64,000 nt of DNA from Spirochaetales bacterium (GTDB lineage: Bacteria > Spirochaetota > Spirochaetia > Treponematales > Treponemataceae): NCBI GenBank assembly GCA_029098225.1, contig JAQXNX010000014.1:124001-188000 (forward strand), in the 5' to 3' direction. Positions within the stretch are counted from its first letter, which is position 1. Each line of letters starts with the position of its first letter. Of this stretch, positions 45,249 through 53,987 are shown piece by piece. The position numbers and the translations under genes are program-made. The notes under the pieces are model-generated. The model saw only the letters and a program-made list of their open reading frames with translations. It did not search any database and had not been told where the DNA came from.

Positions 45249-46709
45249 ATGGTACCAGTATTAATTAAAGATTTACTGTCTTCTAAGCCAGATGGGCAGA
45301 AGGTTACAGTATGTGGTTGGGTGCGCACTGTCCGCGACTCAAAGGGTCTTGTTTTTATTCAGGTGAACGATGGAAGCTGCTTTGCAAATATCCAGCTCAC
45401 CTTTGACCGCAATAATCCTTCTAATAATGCAAATGTAAATGAAATCGAAGCTGAACTCAAAAAGCTCAACACTGGAGCAAGTCTCCGCGCTGAAGGTCTT
45501 CTTATTGAATCTCCTGCAAGCGGTCAGGCTGTAGAAGTAACTCTCGAAAGCCTCAAGTGTCTTGGCGAATCAAATCCGGATGAATATCCTTTGCAGAAAA
45601 ACAAGATGTCTATGGAATATCTGCGCGACGTTGCACACCTTCGTGCCCGCACTAACACTTTTGGTGCAGTTTACCGTGTTCGTAACCAGATGGCTTTTGC
45701 AGTACACAGCTTCTTCCAGGAGCGTGGCTTCCAGTATATTAATGCGCCGGAAATCACCTGCAGCGACTGTGAAGGTGCCGGCGAGATGTTCCAGGTAACA
45801 ACCCTCAGCATGGAAAAGATTGCTGAGATGGCTGTAAAAGCCGGAAACGGCGGTATGAAGCCGGAAGACGCTTACAAGATTGTAGACTATAAAAAGGACT
45901 TCTTTGGAAAGAAGGCCAGCCTCACCGTTAGTGGTCAGCTGGAAGCAGAAACTCTCGCTACAGCCTTGAGCCGTGTTTACACCTTCGGCCCTACTTTCCG
46001 TGCAGAAAACTCTAACACTCCACGCCACCTCGCTGAGTTCTGGATGATTGAACCTGAAATGGCTTTCTTCGACCTGGACGACGATATGGACATTCAGGAA
46101 GACTTTGTAAAATATCTTTTGAACTGGGCTTTAACAAAGTGCCGCAGTGACCTCGAGTTCTTTGACAAGAGAATCCAGCCAGGACTTATCGAAAGTCTTG
46201 AAAAGGTTGCAAAGGCTAAGTTCACAAGAATCAGCTATACTCAGGCAATTGAAGACCTTGAAAAGGCAGCTGCAAACGGCGCTAAGTTTGAATTCAAGCC
46301 TTACTGGGGCTGCGACATTGCAACTGAGCACGAGCGCTATCTTACAGAAAAGATTTACAACGGTCCGGTTATGGTTTACAACTATCCAAAGGAAATCAAG
46401 TCTTTCTATATGAAGCAGAATGACGACGGCAAGACTGTAAAGGCCGTAGACGTTCTTGTTCCTGGAATCGGCGAGCTTATCGGCGGTTCTGAACGCGAAG
46501 AAAACTACGACAAGCTTCTTGCTGCCTGCAAAGAGCGCAACATGGATATGTCAAACTACGAATGGTATCTCGACCTTCGCCGCTTTGGTACAGTTCCACA
46601 CTCAGGCTTCGGCTTAGGCTTTGAACGCCTCATGCGCTACGTAACAGGTATGGACAATATAAGGGATGTTATTCCTTATCCTAGAGCTCCTAAGCTGGCG
46701 GATTTTTAA
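45249..46709 (+). CDS. asnS: Asparaginyl-tRNA synthetase
   Basis: The 486-residue class II synthetase (start ATG 45249 after GAAGGAGGG; the track's TTG is 15 bp earlier) has the OB-fold QKVTVCGWVRTVRDSKGLVF, motif 2 FGPTFRAENSNTPRHLAEFW and motif 3 HSGFGLGFERLMRYVTGMDN. The body prefers C-ending codons, but the last 17 codons after MDN switch to AT-ending ones. Directly downstream is a palindromic repeat and then a second, diverged copy of the final 13 codons, suggesting the 3' end was replaced. The upstream gap with a 24-codon Gly/Arg-rich ORF (ATG 45194) overlaps the start. Confidence 0.97.
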   Translation: MVPVLIKDLLSSKPDGQKVTVCGWVRTVRDSKGLVFIQVNDGSCFANIQLTFDRNNPSNNANVNEIEAELKKLNTGASLRAEGLLIESPASGQAVEVTLESLKCLGESNPDEYPLQKNKMSMEYLRDVAHLRARTNTFGAVYRVRNQMAFAVHSFFQERGFQYINAPEITCSDCEGAGEMFQVTTLSMEKIAEMAVKAGNGGMKPEDAYKIVDYKKDFFGKKASLTVSGQLEAETLATALSRVYTFGPTFRAENSNTPRHLAEFWMIEPEMAFFDLDDDMDIQEDFVKYLLNWALTKCRSDLEFFDKRIQPGLIESLEKVAKAKFTRISYTQAIEDLEKAAANGAKFEFKPYWGCDIATEHERYLTEKIYNGPVMVYNYPKEIKSFYMKQNDDGKTVKAVDVLVPGIGELIGGSEREENYDKLLAACKERNMDMSNYEWYLDLRRFGTVPHSGFGLGFERLMRYVTGMDNIRDVIPYPRAPKLADF

Positions 46710-46713
46710 TATG

Positions 46714-46758
46714 CAAGTTTCCGATAGGAAACTTGGTAAGCACGCTTGCGTGCGACTT
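46714..46758 (+). repeat. Two-hairpin palindromic repeat, copy 3, at the asnS 3' end
   Basis: CAAGTTTCC–GATA–GGAAACTTG, GTAAG, then GCACGC–TT–GCGTGC and GACTT. It begins 5 bp after the asnS stop and is followed at once by the displaced asnS tail. Confidence 0.75.
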
Positions 46759-46797
46759 ATCCCTTACCCACGCGCTCCAAAACTGGCAGACTTCTAA
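46756..46797 (+). pseudogene. Displaced asnS C-terminal codons
   Basis: This stretch encodes LIPYPRAPKLADF and a stop. The present asnS ends VIPYPRAPKLADF and a stop. The two DNA copies differ at many third positions (for example TAC CCA CGC versus TAT CCT AGA). The displaced copy has the C-ending codon style of the asnS body, so it is probably the original end. Confidence 0.8.
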
Positions 46798-46799
46798 GC

Positions 46800-46895
46800 T
46801 GCAGGGGCGTTACGGGGGCGAGCCCCCGTTAGAAGGGGTAGCGGAAAACGCCGCAGGCGGTTGAAGCGAGGGGAAGACTTGCCCCTCCTTCTATA
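46800..46895 (+). repeat. GC-rich intergenic repeat-like segment C
   Basis: GCGTTACGGGGGCGAGCCCC forms a hairpin with the following CCGT, then AGGGGTAGCGGAAAACGCCG and a GAGGGG/CCCCTC pair. The word GGGGTAGCGGA matches the segment at 31380. Confidence 0.5.
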
Positions 46896-46900
46896 ATAAA

Positions 46901-46940
46901 TAAAGCCGGATTTCAATTATGAAATCCGGCTTTATTATTT
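46901..46940. terminator. Strong bidirectional terminator between asnS region and flotillin gene
   Basis: TAAAGCCGGATTTC, loop AATTAT, and its perfect complement (14 bp), flanked by T-rich sequence on both strands. Confidence 0.85.
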
Positions 46941-46950
46941 TGAGCACTTA

Positions 46951-48447
46951 TTATTCTTCGTCTTTATCTGTTTTCTTTTTTGGTTTTTCAGTTCTGTTTT
47001 CTATGAACTTTCCAAGAACAGATTTAAGATCTATACCAAGAGTTTCTCCAAGACTTTCCGATACCTGAGTTACATTTGTCATAATATCTTTTGTAAGCTT
47101 TGAAGAATCTCCTCCATACATATAAATCTTATCGACATTCTGATATGCATTTCCTGCGGCCTCTGCAATTTTTGGAAGCTGTTCAAAATAAACCTTCAGG
47201 GCATCGAGCTGCATCTGCTGTTTTGCGGCATCTCCATATTCCTTAAGAGCTTCGGCTTTTTCGCGCATACCGTCTGCCTCTGCAACAAGCTTTGCTTTAA
47301 CGGCAGCAGCTTCTGCTTCTCCCTGTGCCTGAATTGCTTCTGCAAGTGCTTTTTTACCGGCAGCTTCATTTTCCATGGCAATCTTTTCTGCTTCGGCTTT
47401 TTTCTGTCTGGTAAATGCTTCAGCTTCTGCCTGTCGCTGAATTTCAAATGCTTCAGCTTCAGCATTTTTCTGGCGAGTGTAAAGTTCTGCATCGGCTTGC
47501 TGCTGTGCTGCGAATTTTTCAGCTTCAGCAGTCTTCTTTACTTCTGCATCAAGAGCTTTTTCCTTAATGGAAACTGCCTTTTCCTGAATTTCAATCTGTT
47601 TTTCCTGTTTTGCAATGTTTGCATCGGCTGCTTTAATTTCCAGAACCTTTCGCTGATTTTCAGTTTCAATTCCTTTTGCAGCTTCTGCCTTTGCGGCTTC
47701 TGTATCTGCCTGGAGCTGGAGCGATGCTTTTTTAATTGCGAGATCAGTCTGTTTTTGTGCAATTTCAAGTTCAGCTGCCACGCGAGCATCATTAGCATCT
47801 TTATCTGCCTGAGCCTGAGCAATCTTTACTTCTGCTTCGGCTGCTGCCTTTGCTTTTGCTGCGTCTTTAGAAATTGCAACTGTGTTTTCAATACCAAGAT
47901 TATTGATTACACCATTGTCATCTTTAAAGTTCTGAATATTAAAAGTAGTAAGTTCAAGTCCAAGATCAAAAAGGTTAGGCTTAACATTCTCTACAACCTT
48001 TTCTGAAAGAACTTTTTTATCTCCCTGAATTAAATCCTTTAATTTAATCTGAGAAATAATTTCACGGATATTACCTTCCAGAACAGGAGTTACAACCTGA
48101 GCTATATCACTTGTTGAATAGCCGATAAATTTTGCAGCAGCGCGTTTCATAGTTTCCGGATCTTGTGATACGGCAATGTTTGCAACAGCATCTACTTTAA
48201 TATTAATTGCATCCTGCGTTGGAATTGAATCTTTAGAGACAAAATCAACCTGAATATTTTCAAGAGTCATATAATCGATTCTCTGTAAAAAAGGAATTAC
48301 AAAGATTGCTTTTCCTGTTACAGTTTTTGAACCAAACGGACCAACTCTAATACCGATTCTGTTTTTTGGAACTTTCTTGTAAGAAATAAAGAAAAACAAA
48401 AACAGTACAACAACAAGGGAAATAATTAGAATAGATAAAGTAGTCAT
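46951..48447 (-). CDS. Flotillin-like SPFH-domain protein
   Basis: The 498-residue protein has one N-terminal membrane helix (LSILIISLVVVLFLFFFISY), an SPFH/PHB domain (about 30–210, KVPKNRIGIRVGPFGSKTVT) and a long Ala/Glu/Lys coiled coil (about 215–420, AEAEVKIAQAQADKDANDAR) as in FloT/YqiK. A charged tail follows. Flotillins organise membrane microdomains. No NfeD-type partner is adjacent. GGAGG precedes the ATG. Confidence 0.9.
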   Translation of the reverse strand: MTTLSILIISLVVVLFLFFFISYKKVPKNRIGIRVGPFGSKTVTGKAIFVIPFLQRIDYMTLENIQVDFVSKDSIPTQDAINIKVDAVANIAVSQDPETMKRAAAKFIGYSTSDIAQVVTPVLEGNIREIISQIKLKDLIQGDKKVLSEKVVENVKPNLFDLGLELTTFNIQNFKDDNGVINNLGIENTVAISKDAAKAKAAAEAEVKIAQAQADKDANDARVAAELEIAQKQTDLAIKKASLQLQADTEAAKAEAAKGIETENQRKVLEIKAADANIAKQEKQIEIQEKAVSIKEKALDAEVKKTAEAEKFAAQQQADAELYTRQKNAEAEAFEIQRQAEAEAFTRQKKAEAEKIAMENEAAGKKALAEAIQAQGEAEAAAVKAKLVAEADGMREKAEALKEYGDAAKQQMQLDALKVYFEQLPKIAEAAGNAYQNVDKIYMYGGDSSKLTKDIMTNVTQVSESLGETLGIDLKSVLGKFIENRTEKPKKKTDKDEE

Positions 48448-48577
48448 GCGGGTTGACCTCCTTTAATAATACTTTTTTCTGCATGCTGCAGTCTATTAAA
48501 GTATAAAAATTTTTTTTGTAAAGGGCAAGAAAAAAAAACTATTTCCAAAAAAACTTTTAGGGACTATTATTATATAT

Positions 48578-49867
48578 ATGTTTTCTACGGCGTATTTTAA
48601 AAAGAAGTTTTCGCGTTTTGGGCAGATGTTTTATCTTACTCTTTCGAATTTTACAAAAAACGCGCTTTGGGAAAGTGCTTCGGCTTGTGCTTTTGGTTTC
48701 ATTTTTTCATTTATTCCACTTTCATTAATTATCTATGCAATTTTAATCGGAATCCTTCGCGTTTATCCAAATATTTATAATTTTATAATTACTTTTGCAC
48801 ATGAGTTTGAAACCTTTGTAAATATTCAGCCAGTTCTTGATAAAATGATGGAAACAAAATCTCTTAATGGTTTTAATATTTTTCTTGCAGTCTGGGTAAT
48901 ATGGATGGCGAGAAAACTTTTTAATTCCATTATAAGTTCCATGAATAAAATTTTCCGTTCTGCTTCAAAACGAAAATCCTGGTTTAATCAACTGCTGATT
49001 TTTATTTCTGAATTTGCCATGACTCTTGTAATAATTGCAATTGTAATTATGGCGTTTATTTTCAGCAGAATTTTGGCTTTACCTTTTTTTCAGACAATTT
49101 TTTCTAAGTTCCCGATTCTGTTTTCCCAGAGTTCACATGGTTTTGCTACTCTTATGATATATTTTATTATATTTATCGCAGGTACTATTGCCTATCGTGT
49201 AATTCCAGGAACAAAGCCTATGCGCCGGCGATGCTTATTTTATTCAGCACTTAATGCAATCAGCTTTTTTATAGTTTCTTTCTTTTTAAATAAATTTATG
49301 AATGTTGCAAATTACAATACAGTTTATGGAACAATCAGTTCTATTGTTCTTTTAATGATGAAAGTTTATTTATTCTTTATCTTATTTTTGTTTTATGCAC
49401 AGATGCTTTATGTTTCTCAATTTTTTGAAACTTTGCTTCGTTCCGAAATTTATCTTCTTCCTAGTTTTCAGACTGTCGGTGGAAGTCCTGCAGGAATTAA
49501 AGATTATTTAAGAAGATTTCTTTTTATTAATCCTTCTCAAATTCAAACTCCGCAGAATACTATTTTTGTAACTAAAGATCAGGTTTTGTATGAAAAGGAA
49601 GATAAAGCAAAAAATGTTTATTTTATAAAATCCGGATTTATAATTGAAGAGAACTCAGAGGGTAGAAAAGAAATTTCCAAGGGCGCATTTCTTGGTGATG
49701 TTCAATGTATTTTAAATGAAGCTTATGGTTCAAAGGCCACTGCATCTACGGATTGCGAATTAATCAGATTTAATGATGAAGAATTTAAAAAAATTATAGA
49801 AAAGAATCATCATGCTGCAAAAAAAGCAATTGGAAAAATCTTGATATATAAAGATAAAAGTATATAA
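48578..49867 (+). CDS. YihY/BrkB-family membrane protein fused to a cyclic-nucleotide-binding domain
   Basis: The 429-residue protein has six helices in residues about 25–290 with the YihY/BrkB pattern (FGFIFSFIPLSLIIYAILIG, AYRVIPGTKPMRRRCLFYSA, NYNTVYGTISSIVLLMMKVY). From about 325 a cNMP-binding fold follows (YEKEDKAKNVYFIKSGFIIE, ISKGAFLGDVQCIL, ATASTDCELIRFNDEEFKKI); the phosphate-binding Arg of classical sites is not evident. The fusion suggests nucleotide control of the membrane part. TATTAT lies 7 nt before the ATG. rpoN follows 7 bp after the stop. Confidence 0.82.
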   Translation: MFSTAYFKKKFSRFGQMFYLTLSNFTKNALWESASACAFGFIFSFIPLSLIIYAILIGILRVYPNIYNFIITFAHEFETFVNIQPVLDKMMETKSLNGFNIFLAVWVIWMARKLFNSIISSMNKIFRSASKRKSWFNQLLIFISEFAMTLVIIAIVIMAFIFSRILALPFFQTIFSKFPILFSQSSHGFATLMIYFIIFIAGTIAYRVIPGTKPMRRRCLFYSALNAISFFIVSFFLNKFMNVANYNTVYGTISSIVLLMMKVYLFFILFLFYAQMLYVSQFFETLLRSEIYLLPSFQTVGGSPAGIKDYLRRFLFINPSQIQTPQNTIFVTKDQVLYEKEDKAKNVYFIKSGFIIEENSEGRKEISKGAFLGDVQCILNEAYGSKATASTDCELIRFNDEEFKKIIEKNHHAAKKAIGKILIYKDKSI

Positions 49868-49868
49868 T
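49841..49868 (+). promoter_or_regulatory. rpoN promoter inside the upstream gene end
   Basis: TTGATA, 16 bp, TATAAT, ending 6 nt before the rpoN ATG; no Shine-Dalgarno lies between. Confidence 0.55.
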
Positions 49869-49874
49869 TTTTTT

Positions 49875-51296
49875 ATGGCTCAGTTTGCAAAACAGATTCA
49901 AACTCAAAAGCAAATTCAAAAAATTTCTCAAAGACAAATTTATGCATTATCTTTGCTTTCTATGAGCAGTTCAGATTTGAGCCAGGAGATTTACCGTGCT
50001 GCTGCAGAAAATCCGGCACTGGAAATTATTTATGACCCGCATCAGAATTCTGAAGCTTATACAGCGAAATATGGAAGCAGCGAAGATTCTGAGAATTATT
50101 TTAAGGCTCTGGAAAATATAAGCGACAAAAATGAAACTTTACAGGCTCATCTTTTGCATCAGTTAAATTCCATGAATCTTTCGCAGGATGAAATGGAGCT
50201 TTCTAAAAAACTTATATATAATCTGGACAAAAATGGTTTTTACGGGTCTTCAATTTCTCCGGAAACATTTTTAGATAAAACTCGTCCGGCGCAGAATTCA
50301 AAAATGCTTGAGCAGTGTATTAAGCGTATTCAGCAGATGGATCCTGTTGGTACCTGCTGTAAGTCTCCGGAAGAAAGTCTTTTTGTTCAGGCTCAAATTT
50401 CTAAAAAAGCAACACCACTTTCTCTTTTTATTCTTGATGGTCATATAGATTTTATAAATCCACCCGAGATATTAAAGATTCAGAAAAAACTGATTGCTTA
50501 TAAGGAAGAATGGGCAAAAAAAAGTTTTGCAAAAAAAATAGTTTTAAGCGAGCTGGAGCTTACAGAAAAAGAAATAAAAGAAGCTTTGGATTTTATTCTT
50601 TCGTTAAATCCTCATCCTGCAATGGGCTATCAGAGTGATGAAAATTATTCCATAGAAACTCCTGATGTTGTTCTTACTATAGAAAAAAAATCCGGAAGTA
50701 TAATAAATGATGATTTTTCTTCGGGACTTGTTGCCGGAGATGAAAAATATCATTTTCAGGTAAAATATGCTTCGGGTGAATTACCTCAGCTAAAAATTTC
50801 TGAAAGCTTTAAAATAGATAAAGAAAATGTTATTCGGGCGCAGAATTTTATAAAATGTCTTTTATTCAGGGAATCTACAATTGTTCTGCAGGGCTGCGCA
50901 ATTGTAAAGGAGCAGAAAGCTTTTTTCTTAAAAGGTCCCGAACACATAAAAGCTTTAACAAGGCGAAAAATAGCTGCTTTAATTGGAGTAAGCGAATCTA
51001 CTGTTTCCAGAACAGCTGCACGAAAAAACAGTAAATATTTTCAGACAGAATTCGGGCTTTTTCCTGCAAGTTATTTTTTCCCATCGGGTATAAAATCAGT
51101 TAATGGAAATCATAAAATTTCTTCGGAAAAAGTAAAAATTAAGATGAAGAAAATTCTTGAAGAACCGGGAAATGAAAATTTATCAGATTTAAAGCTTTGC
51201 GAATTATTGAATAAAAAAGGAGCAAAAATTTCGCGAAGAACAGTTTCAAAATATAGGAATCAGCTTGGAATTAAAAATTCATATAAAAGGCAATAG
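49875..51296 (+). CDS. rpoN: RNA polymerase sigma-54 factor
   Basis: The 473-residue protein has region I (QKISQRQIYALSLLSMSSSD, Gln-rich), a core-binding region, the helix-turn-helix LTRRKIAALIGVSESTVSRT, and the C-terminal RpoN box ISRRTVSKYRNQLGI that reads the -24 element. It needs enhancer-binding ATPases. A near-consensus -24/-12 site lies before hsp20 in this window. Between region I and the core domain is a typical acidic stretch. The gene ends before an A/T-rich gap with two hairpins. Confidence 0.97.
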   Translation: MAQFAKQIQTQKQIQKISQRQIYALSLLSMSSSDLSQEIYRAAAENPALEIIYDPHQNSEAYTAKYGSSEDSENYFKALENISDKNETLQAHLLHQLNSMNLSQDEMELSKKLIYNLDKNGFYGSSISPETFLDKTRPAQNSKMLEQCIKRIQQMDPVGTCCKSPEESLFVQAQISKKATPLSLFILDGHIDFINPPEILKIQKKLIAYKEEWAKKSFAKKIVLSELELTEKEIKEALDFILSLNPHPAMGYQSDENYSIETPDVVLTIEKKSGSIINDDFSSGLVAGDEKYHFQVKYASGELPQLKISESFKIDKENVIRAQNFIKCLLFRESTIVLQGCAIVKEQKAFFLKGPEHIKALTRRKIAALIGVSESTVSRTAARKNSKYFQTEFGLFPASYFFPSGIKSVNGNHKISSEKVKIKMKKILEEPGNENLSDLKLCELLNKKGAKISRRTVSKYRNQLGIKNSYKRQ

Positions 51297-51310
51297 ATTT
51301 TTTTGCACGG

Positions 51311-51413
51311 AAAGGCATTTTTTTGTGGCAGAATATGTCTTTTGCGTGCGTAAATGCCTTTATTAACTGCACACGCCTGTAAAAAAATAAGCGGCCTGAA
51401 AATCAGACCGCTT
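51311..51413. terminator. Hairpins between rpoN and the hibernation factor gene
   Basis: AAAGGCATTT (51311–51320) pairs with AAATGCCTTT (51352–51361), followed by ATT. AAGCGGCCTGA (51389–51399) pairs with TCAGACCGCTT (51403–51413) with one mismatch and likely serves the minus-strand gene. Confidence 0.6.
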
Positions 51414-51486
51414 AAAATTTAGTTTTATTTGCATTTTTTTGATAAAAATGCGTAAATCAAATAATTCCATTTAAGAAATTATTTAA

Positions 51487-51774
51487 TTATTTTCCCTGTA
51501 CCTTATCCTTTTCTTTTTTGATTTTATTATCAAGAACGTCCATCATTTTGTTGAGGGCTGCTCCAAAATCAAAATCCTGGCCTGTAACATGAGCCTGTGT
51601 TCCCCACTTAAAATTTACGGTAGTATCAAAAGCATATTCTTTTTCATGCTTAATTTTTATAAGTAAATCAACAATTAAATCATCAGCATAACTGATTCTT
51701 TTTAATTTTGATTCTATCATCTCTGATTGTTTTTTTTCGAGTGTAAACCCTACTGCATTAATTGATGGTGTCAT
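51487..51774 (-). CDS. hpf: Short ribosome hibernation promoting factor (HPF/RaiA type)
   Basis: ATG 51774 follows GGGAG (the track starts 21 bp earlier); 95 residues. The pattern of strands and helices (MTPSINAVGFTLEKKQSEMI, VDLLIKIKHEKEYAFDTTVN, FDFGAALNKMMDVLDNKIKK) is that of the short HPF/RaiA domain, which sits in the 30S decoding channel in resting cells. There is no long C-terminal dimer domain. Its place beside rpoN and ahead of hprK/ptsH echoes the rpoN–hpf–PTS clusters of proteobacteria, though here it is on the other strand. Confidence 0.85.
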   Translation of the reverse strand: MTPSINAVGFTLEKKQSEMIESKLKRISYADDLIVDLLIKIKHEKEYAFDTTVNFKWGTQAHVTGQDFDFGAALNKMMDVLDNKIKKEKDKVQGK

Positions 51775-51985
51775 AGTTTTCTCCCTGGAGTTCAAGTTTT
51801 AGCCTGCATACGCAGACTTTCAGCCGAATGACAATAGATTATCATATCAACTGATTAATATATTAACATTGAATCTTTGAAAAAACAAATACATAATTGA
51901 AAAATTATTTTTTTTCACTAAAAAAAATGATTATCGGCGTTAAACAGAGGATTTTTTCTGCATTTTAGGCCATTTCGTTTTTCTA

Positions 51986-52014
51986 TTGATAAAACTGATA
52001 CTAATGTGTATAGT
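51986..52014 (+). promoter_or_regulatory. hprK promoter, leaderless configuration
   Basis: TTGATA, exactly 17 bp, TATAGT, then 6 nt to ATG 52021. Confidence 0.65.
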
Positions 52015-52020
52015 ATACTT

Positions 52021-53010
52021 ATGGCTGAAAAGAAATTTACAGTTCTGGATTTACTTGAACTTGAACTTTCAGGTCACGATGCTCTGGATTTAAAATGTAT
52101 TGCAGGACGACGTGGCTTGCCTAGAGCAATAACTGTTCCAGAGATTAATAGACCTGGACTTGCTCTTTTTGGGTTTTATGAATCTTTTTCCAGTAATCGT
52201 GTTCAGCTTTTTGGACGCGGAGAAACGGCCTATCTTCAAAAATTAAAAAAAGAACATAATATTGAATTAATTCAGAATTTTTTTACACCGCAAATGCCTT
52301 GCTGTGTTTTTACCTACAATCTTGAACCCACCGAAGCTTTTAGAAAACTTGCTGAAGAAAATTGCTGCCCGCTTTTGCAGACTTCTCTAACTTCAACAGA
52401 ATTTTCAAACAGATTAACCCGCGCTTTTTCTAATATTTTTGCGCCGCGTCAGACTTTACACGGTGTTCTGGTAGAGGTTTATGGTATTGGAATTTTATTA
52501 AACGGACATTCCGGCGTTGGAAAAAGCGAAACTGCTCTTGAGCTTGTTGAACGCGGGCATCGACTCGTTGCAGATGATATAGTAGAAATTCGCTGTGTAA
52601 ACGGAAATGTTCTTCTTGGACGTGGTGCAAATACAGTTGTAAGCCATCATATGGAAATTCGTGGTCTTGGAATTATTAATATTTCGCAGCTATATGGAGT
52701 TGGTGCAATCCGCGAACAAAAAGAAGTTCAGTTAATTGTTCAGCTTGAAGACTGGAATTCTAATAAAGCATATGACCGCCTTGGAACCGATCAGAAATAT
52801 CAGACATTACTCGGTGTTAATGTTCCTGTTATTGAAATTCCTGTAAGACCTGGACGAAATCTTCCAATTATTATAGAAGCTGCAGCTATGAATGAAAGGC
52901 TTAAAAATATGGGATATAATTCTGCAAAGGAATTTAACCAGAATATTCTTAGATGGATTGAAAATGGTGATACACAAAAAGTTTTTAATGGTAATGATGA
53001 TTCATATTGA
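52021..53010 (+). CDS. hprK: HPr kinase/phosphorylase
   Basis: The track starts at 52006 inside the -10 box; ATG 52021 is preferred (329 residues). The P-loop GHSGVGKS is at 162–169, followed by LVADDIVEIR and the HprK signature MEIRGLGIINISQLYGVGAI. It phosphorylates and dephosphorylates Ser46 of HPr in response to ATP, Pi and sugar phosphates. ptsH follows 69 bp downstream with Ser46 present, so the pair is functional by sequence. No sugar PTS enzymes are in the window, so the output may be regulatory. Confidence 0.97.
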   Translation: MAEKKFTVLDLLELELSGHDALDLKCIAGRRGLPRAITVPEINRPGLALFGFYESFSSNRVQLFGRGETAYLQKLKKEHNIELIQNFFTPQMPCCVFTYNLEPTEAFRKLAEENCCPLLQTSLTSTEFSNRLTRAFSNIFAPRQTLHGVLVEVYGIGILLNGHSGVGKSETALELVERGHRLVADDIVEIRCVNGNVLLGRGANTVVSHHMEIRGLGIINISQLYGVGAIREQKEVQLIVQLEDWNSNKAYDRLGTDQKYQTLLGVNVPVIEIPVRPGRNLPIIIEAAAMNERLKNMGYNSAKEFNQNILRWIENGDTQKVFNGNDDSY

Positions 53011-53079
53011 CGGACTTTCTAAAAACTTTTAGATTGTTCGAAGTTAAACTGAGGCGTAAAACGCAAGGAAATTATTTTT

Positions 53080-53346
53080 ATGGTAGAAAAAATTTTGACA
53101 GTACAGAATCGTGCAGGAATTCATGCAAGACCCGCTGCAATAATTGCTCAGACAGCAAATAAATTCGAAAGCGAAATTACACTTACACGAGATGATGCTA
53201 CTGTAAATGCTAAATCTATTATGGGAGTAATTGCAATGGGAGCAGGCTATAATACTCAGCTTACATTGCGTGCCGAAGGTTCTGACGAATCGGAGGCAGC
53301 TTCTGTTCTGGAACAGCTCTTTAACAGCCGTTTTGAAGAAGAATAA
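53080..53346 (+). CDS. ptsH: HPr phosphocarrier protein
   Basis: The 88-residue protein has His15 in NRAGIHARPAA (the PEP-dependent site) and Ser46 in NAKSIMGV (the HprK site). The C-terminal LEQLFNSRFEEE is normal. The spacing to hprK suggests cotranscription. Enzyme I is not in the window. Confidence 0.97.
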   Translation: MVEKILTVQNRAGIHARPAAIIAQTANKFESEITLTRDDATVNAKSIMGVIAMGAGYNTQLTLRAEGSDESEAASVLEQLFNSRFEEE

Positions 53347-53372
53347 TAAAAAAAATAATTCGGGAGGTTATT

Positions 53373-53984
53373 ATGAAAGAAATAACTGAAAGGCAGAAAG
53401 AGGTTTTAAGTTATATTTCTGAATACACAGAAGAACATTCATTTCCTCCTACTGTTCGAGAAATAAGTGATTATTTTGGAATTACAATCCGTGCAATTCA
53501 AGATCACATTATGGCTCTTCAGAAAAAAGGCTATTTATCACCGACTCAGAAAAGAGCTCGTTCTCTCAAAGTTATTTCTGAATGGAAGGATAAAGAAGAT
53601 TCCCTTTATGTAGGGCAAGTTCCTCTTTTAGGCTCCGTTGCTGCCGGAAAACCTCTTTTAAGCGAAGAAAATCTTGATGGTTATGTGAATCTGACAGAAC
53701 CTTTTGTTCGTCCTGGTAAAAGTTATTTTGCACTTCGTGTTCGTGGTGAAAGTATGATAAATGCAGGAATCCTTGATGGCGACCTTGCCGTTGTAGAACA
53801 GGCTTCTGTTGCAACAGACGGTCAGATAATTGTTGCAGTAATTGATGATGCAATAACATTAAAAAGATATTACAGAGAATCAGAGAGAATCAGATTACAA
53901 CCTGAAAATCCTGCATTCCAGCCGATTTACTGTACAGATGTACGAATCGTCGGAATTCTTTCAAATATCGTAAGAACATATTAA
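53373..53984 (+). CDS. lexA: LexA SOS repressor
   Basis: The 203-residue protein has a winged helix (TVREISDYFGITIRAIQDHI), the Ala91–Gly92 cleavage site (SVAAGKP), Ser127 (RGESM) and Lys164 (ITLKRYY) of the self-cleaving protease. GGGAGG precedes the ATG. It lies 26 bp after ptsH and 3 bp before holA. No operator palindrome is visible upstream, so autoregulation from a nearby SOS box is not supported. Confidence 0.95.
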   Translation: MKEITERQKEVLSYISEYTEEHSFPPTVREISDYFGITIRAIQDHIMALQKKGYLSPTQKRARSLKVISEWKDKEDSLYVGQVPLLGSVAAGKPLLSEENLDGYVNLTEPFVRPGKSYFALRVRGESMINAGILDGDLAVVEQASVATDGQIIVAVIDDAITLKRYYRESERIRLQPENPAFQPIYCTDVRIVGILSNIVRTY

Positions 53985-53987
53985 AAA

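Noticed and set aside
47196-48006. Several ORFs in other frames within the flotillin gene
   Set aside because: They arise from the biased Ala/Glu/Lys codons of the coiled coil and are shadows.
53340-53373. LexA operator upstream of lexA
   Set aside because: No palindrome of a known SOS-box type is visible in the 26-bp gap.
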